A DNA stretch of 64,000 bases from SG8-41 sp035259205 (GTDB taxonomy: Bacteria > Pseudomonadota > Gammaproteobacteria > Burkholderiales > SG8-41): assembly GCA_035259205.1 (NCBI GenBank), contig DATFWO010000099.1, positions 1-64,000 of the forward strand. The letters run 5' to 3'. This document shows positions 43,900 to 52,341 of this stretch, one piece after another (the stretch's first letter is position 1; every line of letters begins with the position of its first letter). The translations under genes were made by a program, and so were the position numbers. Below the pieces are notes generated by a model. It made no database searches. It was not told where the DNA came from and saw only the letters and a program-made list of their open reading frames with translations.

Positions 43900-43944
43900 G
43901 TGACGAGCTGCGCGGTGACGAGTTTCACGGTGACGAGCTGAGCG
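43900..43944. repeat. 15-bp GTGACGAG array (locus G)
   Basis: GTGACGAGCTGCGCG, GTGACGAGTTTCACG and GTGACGAGCTGAGCG are contiguous with an exact 15-base period, followed by a GTAGCGCG remnant. Weak CTGAC-type words occur further on at about 44075-44105. The array lies in the gap 43828-44111 between two minus-strand genes. Confidence 0.8.
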
Positions 43945-44111
43945 GTAGCGCGTCGAGGGGCGGGGTAGTGCCCCGTTTACGTGTCTGCCTGAGGGTCAGA
44001 TCACGTTCCTCAAGCGAAGCGTGTTGCGAGGATGTCAGACCGTCATGTCAAGACCTGAACCCCGTCAACGCCTGCGCCTGACCGCTGACGCCCGACCCCT
44101 GACGGCCTCGT

Positions 44112-44585
44112 TCAGCCACGCCGTTTCTCCTTCGGATACGGTGTCCCGTCTCGGTGTGCGTAGCCCTGTCCGGCGACCGTTCTCAAGTCGATGTCCGGAT
44201 AGAACGCCTCGTCGCCTTCGACGCGCGTTCCGATTTCCATGATCACTGCGTCGCTTGCGGAGCGGTTCTGGAAATGATGCCCGTTGCGATCTCCCGCCTT
44301 GAACCCCGCGCTGTCACCCGTCCGCAGGGTATCCTCGCCCTCGTCGGTCACGAGCACCACCTCGCCGGAGACGACATAGATGAGCTCGTCTGTCTTTGTA
44401 TGCCAGTGGCGCTGACTGGACCAGGCGCCCGGGGGTAACGTGCAGAAGTTGACGCCGAACTGGGTCAATCCGGCGGCGTCACCGAGCTTGATCCGCCGTC
44501 GCGCCCGACACGGCTTGTCGAAGGGTGGTGGATACAGTGTGCCGTCGGCCCTTGGTGCGGTGGCGAGGTCGATCTTCCGCGACAT
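44112..44585 (-). CDS. Cupin-domain protein
   Basis: A 157-residue single cupin from ATG 44585 with a GGAGG-type site (GGGAGGGAAC) upstream. The metal motif has W-H-T-K-T-D-E-L (His-x5-Glu) near residue 55 and a second motif GHHFQN with His near residue 95. It resembles cupins with a XRE-free, enzyme-like layout. Function unknown; the neighbours do not define it. Confidence 0.8.
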   Translation of the reverse strand: MSRKIDLATAPRADGTLYPPPFDKPCRARRRIKLGDAAGLTQFGVNFCTLPPGAWSSQRHWHTKTDELIYVVSGEVVLVTDEGEDTLRTGDSAGFKAGDRNGHHFQNRSASDAVIMEIGTRVEGDEAFYPDIDLRTVAGQGYAHRDGTPYPKEKRRG

Positions 44586-44774
44586 GTTCCCTCCCTGTGA
44601 CGCGAACCTTGATATGGGGAGCCGAAATTGCTGATGACTGGAACAGAAGCATAGCGGAAACACGAGCCCGGTTCCTCCCGCTCGCTTCTTACATCGGGCG
44701 AAAGGGGTGCGTCCCCTATGGTCCCCGCGAACGGTGCTACGATGCCACGTCCGTTTTTCCGGGGGAGCTTGCGA

Positions 44775-45749
44775 ATGCCGACGATCTCTTCAAAGGCGCT
44801 GTGGACGGCGGCGGCGGTTGCGATGGGCTTTGCCGCAGGTGCTGCGCACGCCCAGACGTTCCCGTCCAAACCGCTGCGCATCATCGTGCCGTTCCCGGCA
44901 GGCGGTAACGCGGACCTGACGAGCCGCATGCTCGGCGAGCCCTTGAACAAGGCGCTGGGACAGCCGGTGATCGTCGACAATAGACCGGGCGCGGGCGCGG
45001 TCATCGGCTACGAGCTGGCCGCTAAAGCGCCGCCCGATGGACATACGCTGCTTATCGTCTATCCGAGCTTCATCATCAATCCGTCGATTCGCCGCGTGCA
45101 GTACGACCCGCTCAAGGATTTCCGTCCCGTGACGCAGTTGATCGCGCTGCCGATGATGATCGCGGTCCATCCGTCTCTGCCGGTGCGCACGTTCAAGGAA
45201 TACGTTGCGCTTGCACGTGCGCGTCCGGGCGCGATTTCCTACGCCTCGCCCGGCGTGGGCACCATCCAGCACGTCGTCGCCGAGCTGATCAAGCAGACGA
45301 CGAAGACAGACCTCATCCACGTTCCGTATACCGGCTTCGCAATAGCGATGCCCGCGCTGGTGGGCGGACACGTCACGAGCGCTCTCGGGAACGTCTTCGA
45401 CGTTGTCCCGTTCGTGCAGAGCGGCAAGGTGCGTGCGATCGTCGTCACCGGTTCCGCGCGCACGGAGTTGCTGCCGGACACTCCGACGATGCGCGAGACG
45501 GGCTTTCCGGAATTCGAGGCGATGAACTGGGGCGGCTTCGTCGTGCCTGCCGCAACCCCGACGGCCGCTGTGATACGGCTCAACAACGAGCTCGTGCGCA
45601 TCCTCAGGACGGCCGAAATCCAGGAGAAGTTCCGGATGCAGGGACAGACCGCAGTGTCGAGCACGCCGGAGCAGCTCGCGTCGCTGCTGCAATCGGAAAG
45701 CGCTCGCTACTCGAAGATCGTCAAGGCGGCGGGAATCCGCGCGGAATGA
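44775..45749 (+). CDS. Bug family periplasmic solute-binding protein
   Basis: A 324-residue Bug receptor. ATG 44775 is chosen because GGGGGAG lies 8 bases upstream and a clean signal peptide (ending AAHAQ) follows; ATG 44718 is in frame but would add 19 residues. The mature start TFPSKPLRIIVPFPAGG is the family signature. No transporter membrane genes are near. Confidence 0.92.
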   Translation: MPTISSKALWTAAAVAMGFAAGAAHAQTFPSKPLRIIVPFPAGGNADLTSRMLGEPLNKALGQPVIVDNRPGAGAVIGYELAAKAPPDGHTLLIVYPSFIINPSIRRVQYDPLKDFRPVTQLIALPMMIAVHPSLPVRTFKEYVALARARPGAISYASPGVGTIQHVVAELIKQTTKTDLIHVPYTGFAIAMPALVGGHVTSALGNVFDVVPFVQSGKVRAIVVTGSARTELLPDTPTMRETGFPEFEAMNWGGFVVPAATPTAAVIRLNNELVRILRTAEIQEKFRMQGQTAVSSTPEQLASLLQSESARYSKIVKAAGIRAE

Positions 45750-45812
45750 CAGCGTAAGTGGGGCTGCCGCTGCTCGGTCGGCAGGTCTGAAGACGCATGA
45801 CCCCTCACGGGG

Positions 45813-46295
45813 TTAACGCCCCCGCCGCGCCGCCTCGATCTTGGCGATGTCGATCTTCCTCATCGTCATCATCGCGTCGAACGCACGCTTGGCCGCTGCG
45901 CGGTCCGGGTCTTTGATCGCGTCGGTCAGGGCGCGTGGTGTGATCTGCCAGTTCAAGCCCCACTTGTCTTTACACCATCCGCACGCGCTTTCCTGACCGC
46001 CGTTTCCGACAATCGCATTCCACAACCGGTCAGTTTCAGCCTGATCGTCGGTCGCGATCTGGAAGGAGAACGCCTCGTTGTGCTTGAACTGCGGCCCGCC
46101 GTTGATGCCGAGGCAGGGGATGCCGACCACAGTGAACTCGACCGTCAGGACATCGCCCCGCTTGCCGCTCGGATAGTCGCCCGGCGCATGCATCACCGCG
46201 CCCACCGCGCTGTTGGGAAGGGTTTTCGCGTAGAACCGAGCTGCGTCCAACGCGTTATCGTCGTACCAGAGGCAAATCGTGTTCTTGTTGGCCAT
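45813..46295 (-). CDS. VOC superfamily protein, PhnB/3-demethylubiquinone methyltransferase-like
   Basis: A 160-residue two-module VOC fold of the PhnB-like (PF06983) type: ICLWYDDNALDAARFYAKTLPN at the start and GWCKDKWGLNWQITPRAL near residue 110. The family is widespread and mostly uncharacterised despite the methyltransferase name. It starts from ATG 46295 with GGAG-like purines upstream (AGGAGT). It converges on the Bug gene at 44775; a small ACCCC/GGGGT hairpin lies at 45800-45813. Confidence 0.88.
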   Translation of the reverse strand: MANKNTICLWYDDNALDAARFYAKTLPNSAVGAVMHAPGDYPSGKRGDVLTVEFTVVGIPCLGINGGPQFKHNEAFSFQIATDDQAETDRLWNAIVGNGGQESACGWCKDKWGLNWQITPRALTDAIKDPDRAAAKRAFDAMMTMRKIDIAKIEAARRGR

Positions 46296-46390
46296 TCCAG
46301 TTACTCCTGTAAGGGTTAAGAGGCATCCACTCCTGATCTAGTCGAACGGGAGCGTGGGAAATCGACACCGCCGACCCGCAGAAAATCCAG

Positions 46391-47578
46391 TCAGAATACG
46401 TCAACTGTCGGGAAGTGCGGTTCCCCCGTGATGCAATCCCAGAGATAGATCGCCAACCCGACGTCGCCGGTCCATAGCGAGAAGCGGCCCCTCCCCAGCT
46501 CGGCGCGCGCCTCGCGGCACTGCGCGATCGCCGTCATCGCGAACGCGCGGGCGCGCTCCAGCCAGATCGAATCGCCCGTCCTGCCATGAAGCTTGAGGAA
46601 AGCGTATCCATTGCCGCCGGTGCCGTGGCAGAGGTTCGACCCCTTGGCGAGGGGCCCGGCTGACCAGGTGAACGTGCCGCCTTCGACGAGTAGCGCATCA
46701 AGCTCGGGCGACGCGAACGGCGTGTCGGCGAACGTCGTCACCATGCCTGGCGCGCCGTGACAATGCTGACAAAGGGCCGGCGGGTTCGTCCGCGTCGCGA
46801 CCGGACGCCACGTCGCGCCGAGCTCGGACCGGTACGCCGTCGCGGCCAGCGTGCGGGGCACGGCGCCGGCGACCGTTGCGCGCTGGGAGGCCGTCAGCCA
46901 TTCCCAGCCCCTGAGCAGCGGAATCATGTTGCCCGCGTATCCGTGCACGGGCCCGAGCCAGGGCTGCACGTTGCCGTAGAGGTCCACGTTCCACAACGGG
47001 CCGAGGACCGTCTCCTCGAGGTCGTCGAGCAGGCGCGCGGCCTGCGCTGAGAACAGGTGGCGCCACAGCGGCTCGTGCGTCATCGCGTGCATGTGGATGC
47101 AGGCCAGCATCGAGCCCGACAGCCCCCACATCAGCTCACGGATCGGCAGCGCGGCGTTCCTCGCGCAGCGCTCGTATACGAGGTCGGCGATCTCCGCCGA
47201 CCCGCCGATTCGCATGGCGACGAGCGCGGTGCCCAGGTCGCCGAGCAGGAAGGCGCCGTGCGCCGCGTAGTCTCCCCGGGTAGAGAGTTCGGCGGCGCCG
47301 ACCTCGAGCAACCGCGGCAGGACGGGACCGAAGTCCAGGCGCGGGTGCGTCACGCCCGAGCGCGCGAGATAGTCGAGCCCCCAGATCACGCCCGCGGCCC
47401 CGACCCAGAGGTTCGCCATCCCGTCCGGCAGTCCATCCTCGCGGGGGTGCGACGGCCAGAGGCGCTCGGCGTCGAAGTGCGCAAGCGCATCCGCAACGAT
47501 CTCCTCGATCGCCGCGGACGCATCGACCGGGCTCCACGGGGTCGACCGCAACGGGACGTGCCGGGAGGGGTCGATCAT
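46391..47578 (-). CDS. Stand-alone LanC-like zinc cyclase protein
   Basis: A 395-residue LanC-like alpha-toroid protein. The three zinc ligands are intact: Cys in QHCHGAPG and the adjacent Cys-His of NLCHGTGGNGYAF. A conserved His in GPVHGYAGN may be the catalytic acid-base. LanC enzymes add Cys thiols to dehydroamino acids; LanCL relatives add glutathione. No lantibiotic dehydratase, precursor peptide or exporter gene is next to it, so a thiol-addition housekeeping role or a distant precursor is possible. Confidence 0.85.
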   Translation of the reverse strand: MIDPSRHVPLRSTPWSPVDASAAIEEIVADALAHFDAERLWPSHPREDGLPDGMANLWVGAAGVIWGLDYLARSGVTHPRLDFGPVLPRLLEVGAAELSTRGDYAAHGAFLLGDLGTALVAMRIGGSAEIADLVYERCARNAALPIRELMWGLSGSMLACIHMHAMTHEPLWRHLFSAQAARLLDDLEETVLGPLWNVDLYGNVQPWLGPVHGYAGNMIPLLRGWEWLTASQRATVAGAVPRTLAATAYRSELGATWRPVATRTNPPALCQHCHGAPGMVTTFADTPFASPELDALLVEGGTFTWSAGPLAKGSNLCHGTGGNGYAFLKLHGRTGDSIWLERARAFAMTAIAQCREARAELGRGRFSLWTGDVGLAIYLWDCITGEPHFPTVDVF

Positions 47579-47609
47579 CGGGCCTCGCTGCCCCGCAACC
47601 TGAAAAATG

Positions 47610-47690
47610 GTGATGAAGGACAGTAATGAATACTGGTGACGTACATCATCATTTTCTCATCACTTCTTCTCAGCACCAGTTCTCATCGCG
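47610..47690. repeat. 13-bp inverted arrays, GTGATGA / CTCATCAC (locus P)
   Basis: The left arm has cores GTGATGA, GTAATGA and GTGACGT at 47610, 47623 and 47636 (13-base steps). The right arm has CTCATCAC, CTCAGCAC and CTCATCGC at 47656, 47669 and 47682 (13-base steps). Both arms share the 13-base period and are complementary in their cores. It lies in the 394-bp gap upstream of the LanC-like gene. Confidence 0.8.
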
Positions 47691-47697
47691 CCCCGAC

Positions 47698-47942
47698 CAG
47701 CTGACCGGGTCCTGTCGGAACGACCGGCGCCTGCCTCCGATTCTCCCAGCGTACCTGCAAGAAGGATTTGGCCGTCGCGTTTTCATGAGATCGTACCGAG
47801 CTCGGGAGAATCGGATCAGTCACCGGCCATTCCGCCACCCGGCCGCTGTTCGGAGACTGGACTGCCCGCGAAACCATATTTCTTAAAGTGGGCCCGCCAG
47901 CCCTCCCCATCCGCCCCAGCAAGGACAGGACCCGGCCAGCTG
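47698..47942. repeat. Inverted pair of the dispersed CAGCTGRCCGGGTCCTGTC repeat
   Basis: Bases 47698-47716 (CAGCTGACCGGGTCCTGTC) and the reverse complement of 47924-47942 match at 18 of 19 positions, flanking about 207 bp. The left copy extends to 36 bp of similarity with 41864-41899. No gene is visible between the arms. The pair ends 30 bp before the luciferase-like gene. Confidence 0.7.
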
Positions 47943-47972
47943 CGAGGCCGCAGTTCGGGTCTGTGCGAAGAT

Positions 47973-49001
47973 ATGCGGATGACACTAAATAAGCCACGAC
48001 AGCGCGTGGGTCGCCTGGGATTCTTCACGCGCTTGCTCGATCAGGCGCCCCCTGCAGAGCGCTATCGCCTGGCCACCGAGCAGATCACGCATGCCGAGCG
48101 CCTGGGCTTCGATGCGGCCTGGGTCGCCCAGCACCATTTCCACGAACCCGAGGGCGGGCTGCCGGCGCCCTTCATCTTCCTGGCGCAGATCGCCGCGCGG
48201 ACCTCGCGCATCCGGCTGGGGACCGCGATCATCACCCTGCCGCTGGAGCTGCCGATCCGGGTGGCCGAAGATGCGTCGGTGCTCGATATCATGTCGGGCG
48301 GGCGCCTCGAGGTCGGCGTGGCGCCGGGCGGCAACTTGAACAGCTATACCGCCTTCGGCCTGGACAGCAAAGACCGTCACACCCTGATGGTCCATCACCT
48401 CGATATGATGCGCGATGCCTGGACCGGACGCGCGCTGCCCGGCGGGGACAATCTCTATCCCGTGAACCCGACGCTCGCCGACCGCATCTGGCAGGCGACC
48501 TTCAATCTCGACGGTGCGCAGCGCGCCGGGCGCGCCGGCGATGGCCTGATGCTGTCGCGCAACCAGCCCCGTGAGTTTGGCCCGGGACGACTGACGCTGG
48601 ACCAGATCCAGAACCCGTTGATAGACGCCTATCTGGAAGCGCTGCCTCCAGGCCGGGAGCCGCGCATCCTCGCTTCGCGCACGGTGTTCGTGGCCGACGA
48701 TCGCAAGGAGGCGCTGCGATTCTGCGAAGCCGGCTTTTGCGCCTACGGTGCGAGGCGGGCCGGCATGAGGCGCATGCCGCCGGGCGCTTCTCTCGAGGAA
48801 ACCGTCGTCGCGCTCGACATCCACACCGGCACCCCCGAGGAAGTCATCGCCTCGCTGCAGGCCGACACCGCGCTGGCGCGTGCGACCGACTGGAGCGTGC
48901 AGGTGCATTCGATCGATCCGCCGCACCCTCACATCCTGCGCTCGATCGAGCTGATGGCCCAGGTCGTGGCGCCGGCCCTCGGCTGGCAGCCGGCCCTGTA
49001 A
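47973..49001 (+). CDS. Luciferase-like (LLM class) flavin-dependent oxidoreductase
   Basis: A 342-residue bacterial-luciferase-fold TIM barrel. The N-terminal block RLGFFTRLLDQ, the AERLGFDAAWVAQHHFHE segment and TSRIRLGTAIITLPLELPIRVAEDASVLDIMSGGR (split across the barrel strands) are family hallmarks. It uses reduced flavin supplied by a separate reductase, which is not adjacent. Substrate unknown. A heptamer repeat starts 2 bp after the stop. Confidence 0.9.
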   Translation: MRMTLNKPRQRVGRLGFFTRLLDQAPPAERYRLATEQITHAERLGFDAAWVAQHHFHEPEGGLPAPFIFLAQIAARTSRIRLGTAIITLPLELPIRVAEDASVLDIMSGGRLEVGVAPGGNLNSYTAFGLDSKDRHTLMVHHLDMMRDAWTGRALPGGDNLYPVNPTLADRIWQATFNLDGAQRAGRAGDGLMLSRNQPREFGPGRLTLDQIQNPLIDAYLEALPPGREPRILASRTVFVADDRKEALRFCEAGFCAYGARRAGMRRMPPGASLEETVVALDIHTGTPEEVIASLQADTALARATDWSVQVHSIDPPHPHILRSIELMAQVVAPALGWQPAL

Positions 49002-49003
49002 GG

Positions 49004-49100
49004 CAAGGAGGAAGGCAGAAGGCGGAAGGAGGAAGTAACGGCCGGCGTCGTCACTGTGGAACTCGTCACCGCGCAGTCGTAACTGCAACGCTCATCACCG
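49004..49100. repeat. Heptamer array GAAGGNN followed by CGTCACN array (locus H)
   Basis: Bases 49004-49038 read CAAGGAG, GAAGGCA, GAAGGCG, GAAGGAG and GAAGTAA in strict 7-base steps. Then CGTCACT, CGTCACC, CGTAACT and ATCACC-type cores occur at about 49049, 49064, 49078 and 49094 (14-15 base steps). Two word families with a common 7-base frame are joined in one gap. Confidence 0.75.
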
Positions 49101-49123
49101 CGAAGCCGCGAAAGGAAAAGACC

Positions 49124-49975
49124 ATGGCTCTCAAGTATCCGCTGGTGCACGTCGACGATGTCCGTCCCGAGAACATGAAGGAAGGCGAGGGCTGGGCGAT
49201 TTCCGAGTTCCGGCTGCCGATCTCGGGGCGGAATGGCAGCTCCACGACCGTTTTCCACTCTATTTTTCGGCCGGGGTCCAGGCACGCCAAGCATCTGCAC
49301 AGCCGCTGCGACGAGATCGCCGTCTATCTCAAGGGTCATGGCGTCGTCGGGCAGGGAGCGGAGCGCACGGAAGTCCGCGGAGGTCACTGCCGCCTGATGC
49401 CCAGGGGCTCCGAGCACTTCTTCTTCAACGAGACGAAGGACGAGGAAGCGCTCGTCATCGGCTTTTACGTAGGCGCAAGGAGCGTCGCGGACACCGGCTA
49501 TGAGTTTCGCGGCAACGTGACGGAGGCGGACATCGGCATGCCGCGCCGCCAAACGTTCAGCGAGGGAATTCTCATCCATATCGACGACGTGAACCCGGCT
49601 CGGATGAATGTGAAGGAGGGCTGGAGCATCACCGACTTCCGCATGCCGATCGGCCGCCACAACGGTAGCTCGAGCACGCTCTTCTGGGGAACATTCCTGC
49701 CCGGCGCGGTCCACAAGAAGCACCGGCACGAAAACTGCGAGGAGGTCTACTACGTCATCCGCGGTCACGGCATGGCAGGAGCCGGCCCGGACCGCTCCGC
49801 AGTCCGCGGCGGCCACGTCCACTACATTCCCAAGGGCGTGGAGCACTTTCTCTACAACCTGAGCCCGACCGAGCCGCTCGAAGTGATCGGCGTCTACACA
49901 GGGGCGGGCAGCGTCGAAGAAACCGGCTACGTCTATTCGGGCGACGTGACCGACGCTGATCTCCACGCGCCCTAG
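49124..49975 (+). CDS. Two-domain cupin (bicupin) from internal duplication
   Basis: A 283-residue protein from ATG 49124 (AAGGAAAAG upstream). Residues about 8-140 and 150-280 are homologous halves: both start V/I-H-V/I-D-D-V and share an EGWxIxxFRxPI block. Metal ligands are present in both (H57-x-H59 with E64 and H98 in the first; KHRHENCEE and EHF in the second). This suggests two metal sites, as in oxalate-decarboxylase-like bicupins, but the sequence is not close enough to name a reaction. The open frame upstream is a shadow of the preceding gene. Confidence 0.85.
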   Translation: MALKYPLVHVDDVRPENMKEGEGWAISEFRLPISGRNGSSTTVFHSIFRPGSRHAKHLHSRCDEIAVYLKGHGVVGQGAERTEVRGGHCRLMPRGSEHFFFNETKDEEALVIGFYVGARSVADTGYEFRGNVTEADIGMPRRQTFSEGILIHIDDVNPARMNVKEGWSITDFRMPIGRHNGSSSTLFWGTFLPGAVHKKHRHENCEEVYYVIRGHGMAGAGPDRSAVRGGHVHYIPKGVEHFLYNLSPTEPLEVIGVYTGAGSVEETGYVYSGDVTDADLHAP

Positions 49976-50036
49976 ACGCGAGGCCGGAAACGACGCCCTT
50001 TCGCCGTAGCCTTCAAAACAGGCCCGGACTGCTGTG

Positions 50037-50501
50037 TCACGCGACCTTTGAGCCCTCTGAAGACTGTCGCGGGACCATCAGGACGGCCGCGATGACGAGA
50101 ACGACGAGCACGGGCATGACGTATTCGAGAAATACCTGCGCCACCCCGCCCGCCGTTCCCTTCTCCTGAAACATGCTGGCGCTCACGAGCCACAGCATGC
50201 TGTAGTACGAGGAAAGCGCGGCCAGAAACGAGTCGGTCGTCATGGTGGTCATGCGGAGGACACGAATGACGTAAAGCAACAGATAAATCGACGAAGCCAG
50301 TAGCACGGCGGCACGCCAGTACTTGAAATTGAAAACCACTGCCGCGCATGCGACCACGCCGCAAAGAGCCGCAATCTGCACCGAGGCGAGGTAATTGGGG
50401 TAGTACAGAAAGGCGGCGCACAGTATGAACATCAACCATGTAGCAACCGCCAGTGCTCCCGGTACGGTGGCGAGAGGGTGTTTTTGAGTGTATTCGGGCA
50501 T
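50037..50501 (-). CDS. Small multi-pass membrane protein of unknown function
   Basis: A 154-residue protein from ATG 50501, fixed by GGGAGA 8 bases upstream. Hydrophobic segments lie at about 14-35, 40-58, 62-80, 95-108 and 124-145, so four or five membrane passes. No catalytic motif is visible. It is followed on the minus strand by nothing close, and converges on the bicupin gene. I do not recognise the family. Confidence 0.7.
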   Translation of the reverse strand: MPEYTQKHPLATVPGALAVATWLMFILCAAFLYYPNYLASVQIAALCGVVACAAVVFNFKYWRAAVLLASSIYLLLYVIRVLRMTTMTTDSFLAALSSYYSMLWLVSASMFQEKGTAGGVAQVFLEYVMPVLVVLVIAAVLMVPRQSSEGSKVA

Positions 50502-50516
50502 GTTGTTTCTCCCAAT

Positions 50517-50570
50517 GTAACTGACTCTGATGAATGTGACTGTCTCATCAGTCACGCCGCACCAGTCACT
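50517..50570. repeat. Inverted GTGACTG / CAGTCAC array (locus I)
   Basis: GTAACTG (50517) and GTGACTG (50536) face CAGTCAC at 50549 and 50563, the latter two exactly 14 bases apart. The final unit contains the stop codon (50566-50568) of the minus-strand hydrolase. Confidence 0.78.
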
Positions 50571-51432
50571 TCTTTTGAATCCTTGATCGCGGGTCGCGCG
50601 GCCGCCAGCGTCCGGAGTCCACCAGGGTCAGGAACTCGTCGGTGATCTGATTGAACAGGCCGGGTTCCTCGATGTTCACGACGTGACCGGTGGCCGCCAC
50701 CACCGTCAGGCGAGCCGCGGGACAGGTGCGCTTGATGAACAGACCGGGATCGAGGGAGCTTTCGTCCTCGTCCCCGACGATCACGTGGGTCGGCACTTTC
50801 ATGCGCGCAAGCTGACGCGCGAAGCTGTAGAGCACCGGGCGGCGCATCTGTACGCCACGCAGGGTATTTGCCTGGCCGCGTGGCGAATGCTCGGCGAATC
50901 GCATCAGGAACTCCCGGAAGCCGCGCGGATCCTTGTTGTCGAGCTGTATGCGGTTGGGAGCGTTCTTGTATCCCTTGAGCGCCCAGGCCAGACCTTCGTT
51001 CTCGAAACGGCGTGCCGAAGCTGCGCTGGACTTGATGAACGCGGCCCGCCTGCCGGGATCCGAGCCGGCGCCGGCGCCGACCGACGTAAGAGAAAGCGCC
51101 CGCCGCGGGTAGCGCAGGCCGAACTGGAGCGTGGCGTAAGCACCCATCGAGCAGCCGATAATATGGGCTCTCGCGATTCCCAGATGCCGCATCACGCTGG
51201 CGATGTCATCCGCGGCCCCCGTATAGGAATACCTGGACGCCGAGGCGGGAATCTCGGAAGGAGGGTAGCCGCGGGCGTTGTATGCGATGCAGCGGTAGCG
51301 CCGGCTGAAATAGCGCATCTGCGCCTCCCAGCTGCGGAAATCGCCCGAAAATTCGTGCACGAACACAATCGCCGTGCCGCGCCCCGCTTCCTCGTAGTAG
51401 AGGCGCACTCCGTTCGAATCGGCGTATGGCAC
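50566..51432 (-). CDS. Alpha/beta hydrolase (second tandem pair, downstream copy)
   Basis: A 288-residue alpha/beta hydrolase starting at GTG 51432, chosen because GGAGG lies 5 bases upstream and the paralogue begins at the same residue (VPYADSNGV against MPYATSNGV). The nucleophile elbow is GCSMG and the region VFVHEF forms the oxyanion loop; a late GHVVNIEEP carries the catalytic His. It is a close paralogue of the adjacent upstream gene. Its stop codon is formed within a GTGACTG repeat unit. Confidence 0.9.
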   Translation of the reverse strand: MPYADSNGVRLYYEEAGRGTAIVFVHEFSGDFRSWEAQMRYFSRRYRCIAYNARGYPPSEIPASASRYSYTGAADDIASVMRHLGIARAHIIGCSMGAYATLQFGLRYPRRALSLTSVGAGAGSDPGRRAAFIKSSAASARRFENEGLAWALKGYKNAPNRIQLDNKDPRGFREFLMRFAEHSPRGQANTLRGVQMRRPVLYSFARQLARMKVPTHVIVGDEDESSLDPGLFIKRTCPAARLTVVAATGHVVNIEEPGLFNQITDEFLTLVDSGRWRPRDPRSRIQKK

Positions 51433-51446
51433 TGTTCCTCCATCAG

Positions 51447-52328
51447 TCACTTCGTTCGAGCCATGGTGGATGGGTTGTAGGAGCGCGGATCGCGCGGGCG
51501 CCAGCGGCCCGAGTCCACCAGCGCGAGGAAATCATCGGTAATGCGGTTGAAGAAATCAGGCTCTTCGATGTTCACCGCGTGACCGGTACCCGGCACTACC
51601 GTGAGCCTTGCGGCAGGGCAGGTGCGCTTGATGAATATCCCCGGTTCCAGGCAGTTGTTGTCTTCGTCGCCCGTTATGATGTGCGTGGGCACTTTCATGC
51701 GCGCCAGACCGCGCTCCAGGCTGTAGATCGTCGGCCGGCGCGCCTGCACGCCGCGCAGCGTATTCGCGCAGCCCAGTGCCGGATGCTCCGCGAACTGCGC
51801 GCAGAATTCCCTGAACGCCCGCGGATCCTTGTTCTGCAGCTGCACCCGGGCCGGCCCGATCTGATAGACCTTGATGGCTTCGGGCGTGTCCAGTTCATCG
51901 AATCGGCGCGCCATTACCTCGGTATCCCGCAGAAACTGCCGGCGCTTGTCCGGGTCGGAGCCGTAGCCTGCGCCGATGACGGTGAGCGAGCTGGCCATGC
52001 GCGCATGGCGCAATCCGAAGTGCAGCGTCGCGTACCCTCCCATCGAGCAGCCTATGATGTGCGCCTTGCGGACGCCTGACTGGCGCATGACCGCCGCAAT
52101 GTCGTCCGTGGCGATCGCCTGCGAATAGGCGGAGACCCGCTTTGGCACGTCCGACGGCGGGTAGCCCCGCGCGTTGAAGGCGATGCAGCGGTAGCGCCGG
52201 CTGAAATGGCGCAGCTGCGCCTCCCAGCTTCGAAGATCGTCGGCGAACTCGTGAACGAACACAATGCTTGTTCCACGGCCCGCTTCCTCGTAATAGAGCT
52301 TCACTCCATTGGACGTCGCGTACGGCAC
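51447..52328 (-). CDS. Alpha/beta hydrolase (second tandem pair, upstream copy)
   Basis: A 293-residue alpha/beta hydrolase starting at GTG 52328 behind a strong GAGGAGGAG. It has the GCSMGG nucleophile elbow, VFVHEF oxyanion loop and C-terminal GHAVNIEEP. It is a tandem duplicate of the next gene, and both end in a shared RPRDPRS tail. The TGA stop lies in a single GTGACTG unit (51444-51450). The family includes 3-oxoadipate-enol-lactonase-like enzymes; substrate unknown. Confidence 0.9.
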   Translation of the reverse strand: MPYATSNGVKLYYEEAGRGTSIVFVHEFADDLRSWEAQLRHFSRRYRCIAFNARGYPPSDVPKRVSAYSQAIATDDIAAVMRQSGVRKAHIIGCSMGGYATLHFGLRHARMASSLTVIGAGYGSDPDKRRQFLRDTEVMARRFDELDTPEAIKVYQIGPARVQLQNKDPRAFREFCAQFAEHPALGCANTLRGVQARRPTIYSLERGLARMKVPTHIITGDEDNNCLEPGIFIKRTCPAARLTVVPGTGHAVNIEEPDFFNRITDDFLALVDSGRWRPRDPRSYNPSTMARTK

Positions 52329-52341
52329 TTCGCTCCTCCTC

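Noticed and set aside
45800..45813. Intrinsic terminator ACCCC/GGGGT
   Set aside because: The stem is only 5 bp, has no T-run and overlaps the stop codon of the VOC gene; too weak to list as a feature.
47698..47942. Insertion sequence
   Set aside because: The inverted 19-bp ends enclose only 207 bp with no transposase frame; no target duplication was evident. Kept as a repeat, not as an IS.
48737..49123. N-terminal extension of the bicupin
   Set aside because: It is a shadow of the luciferase-like gene; the cupin homology and a purine-rich site start at 49124.
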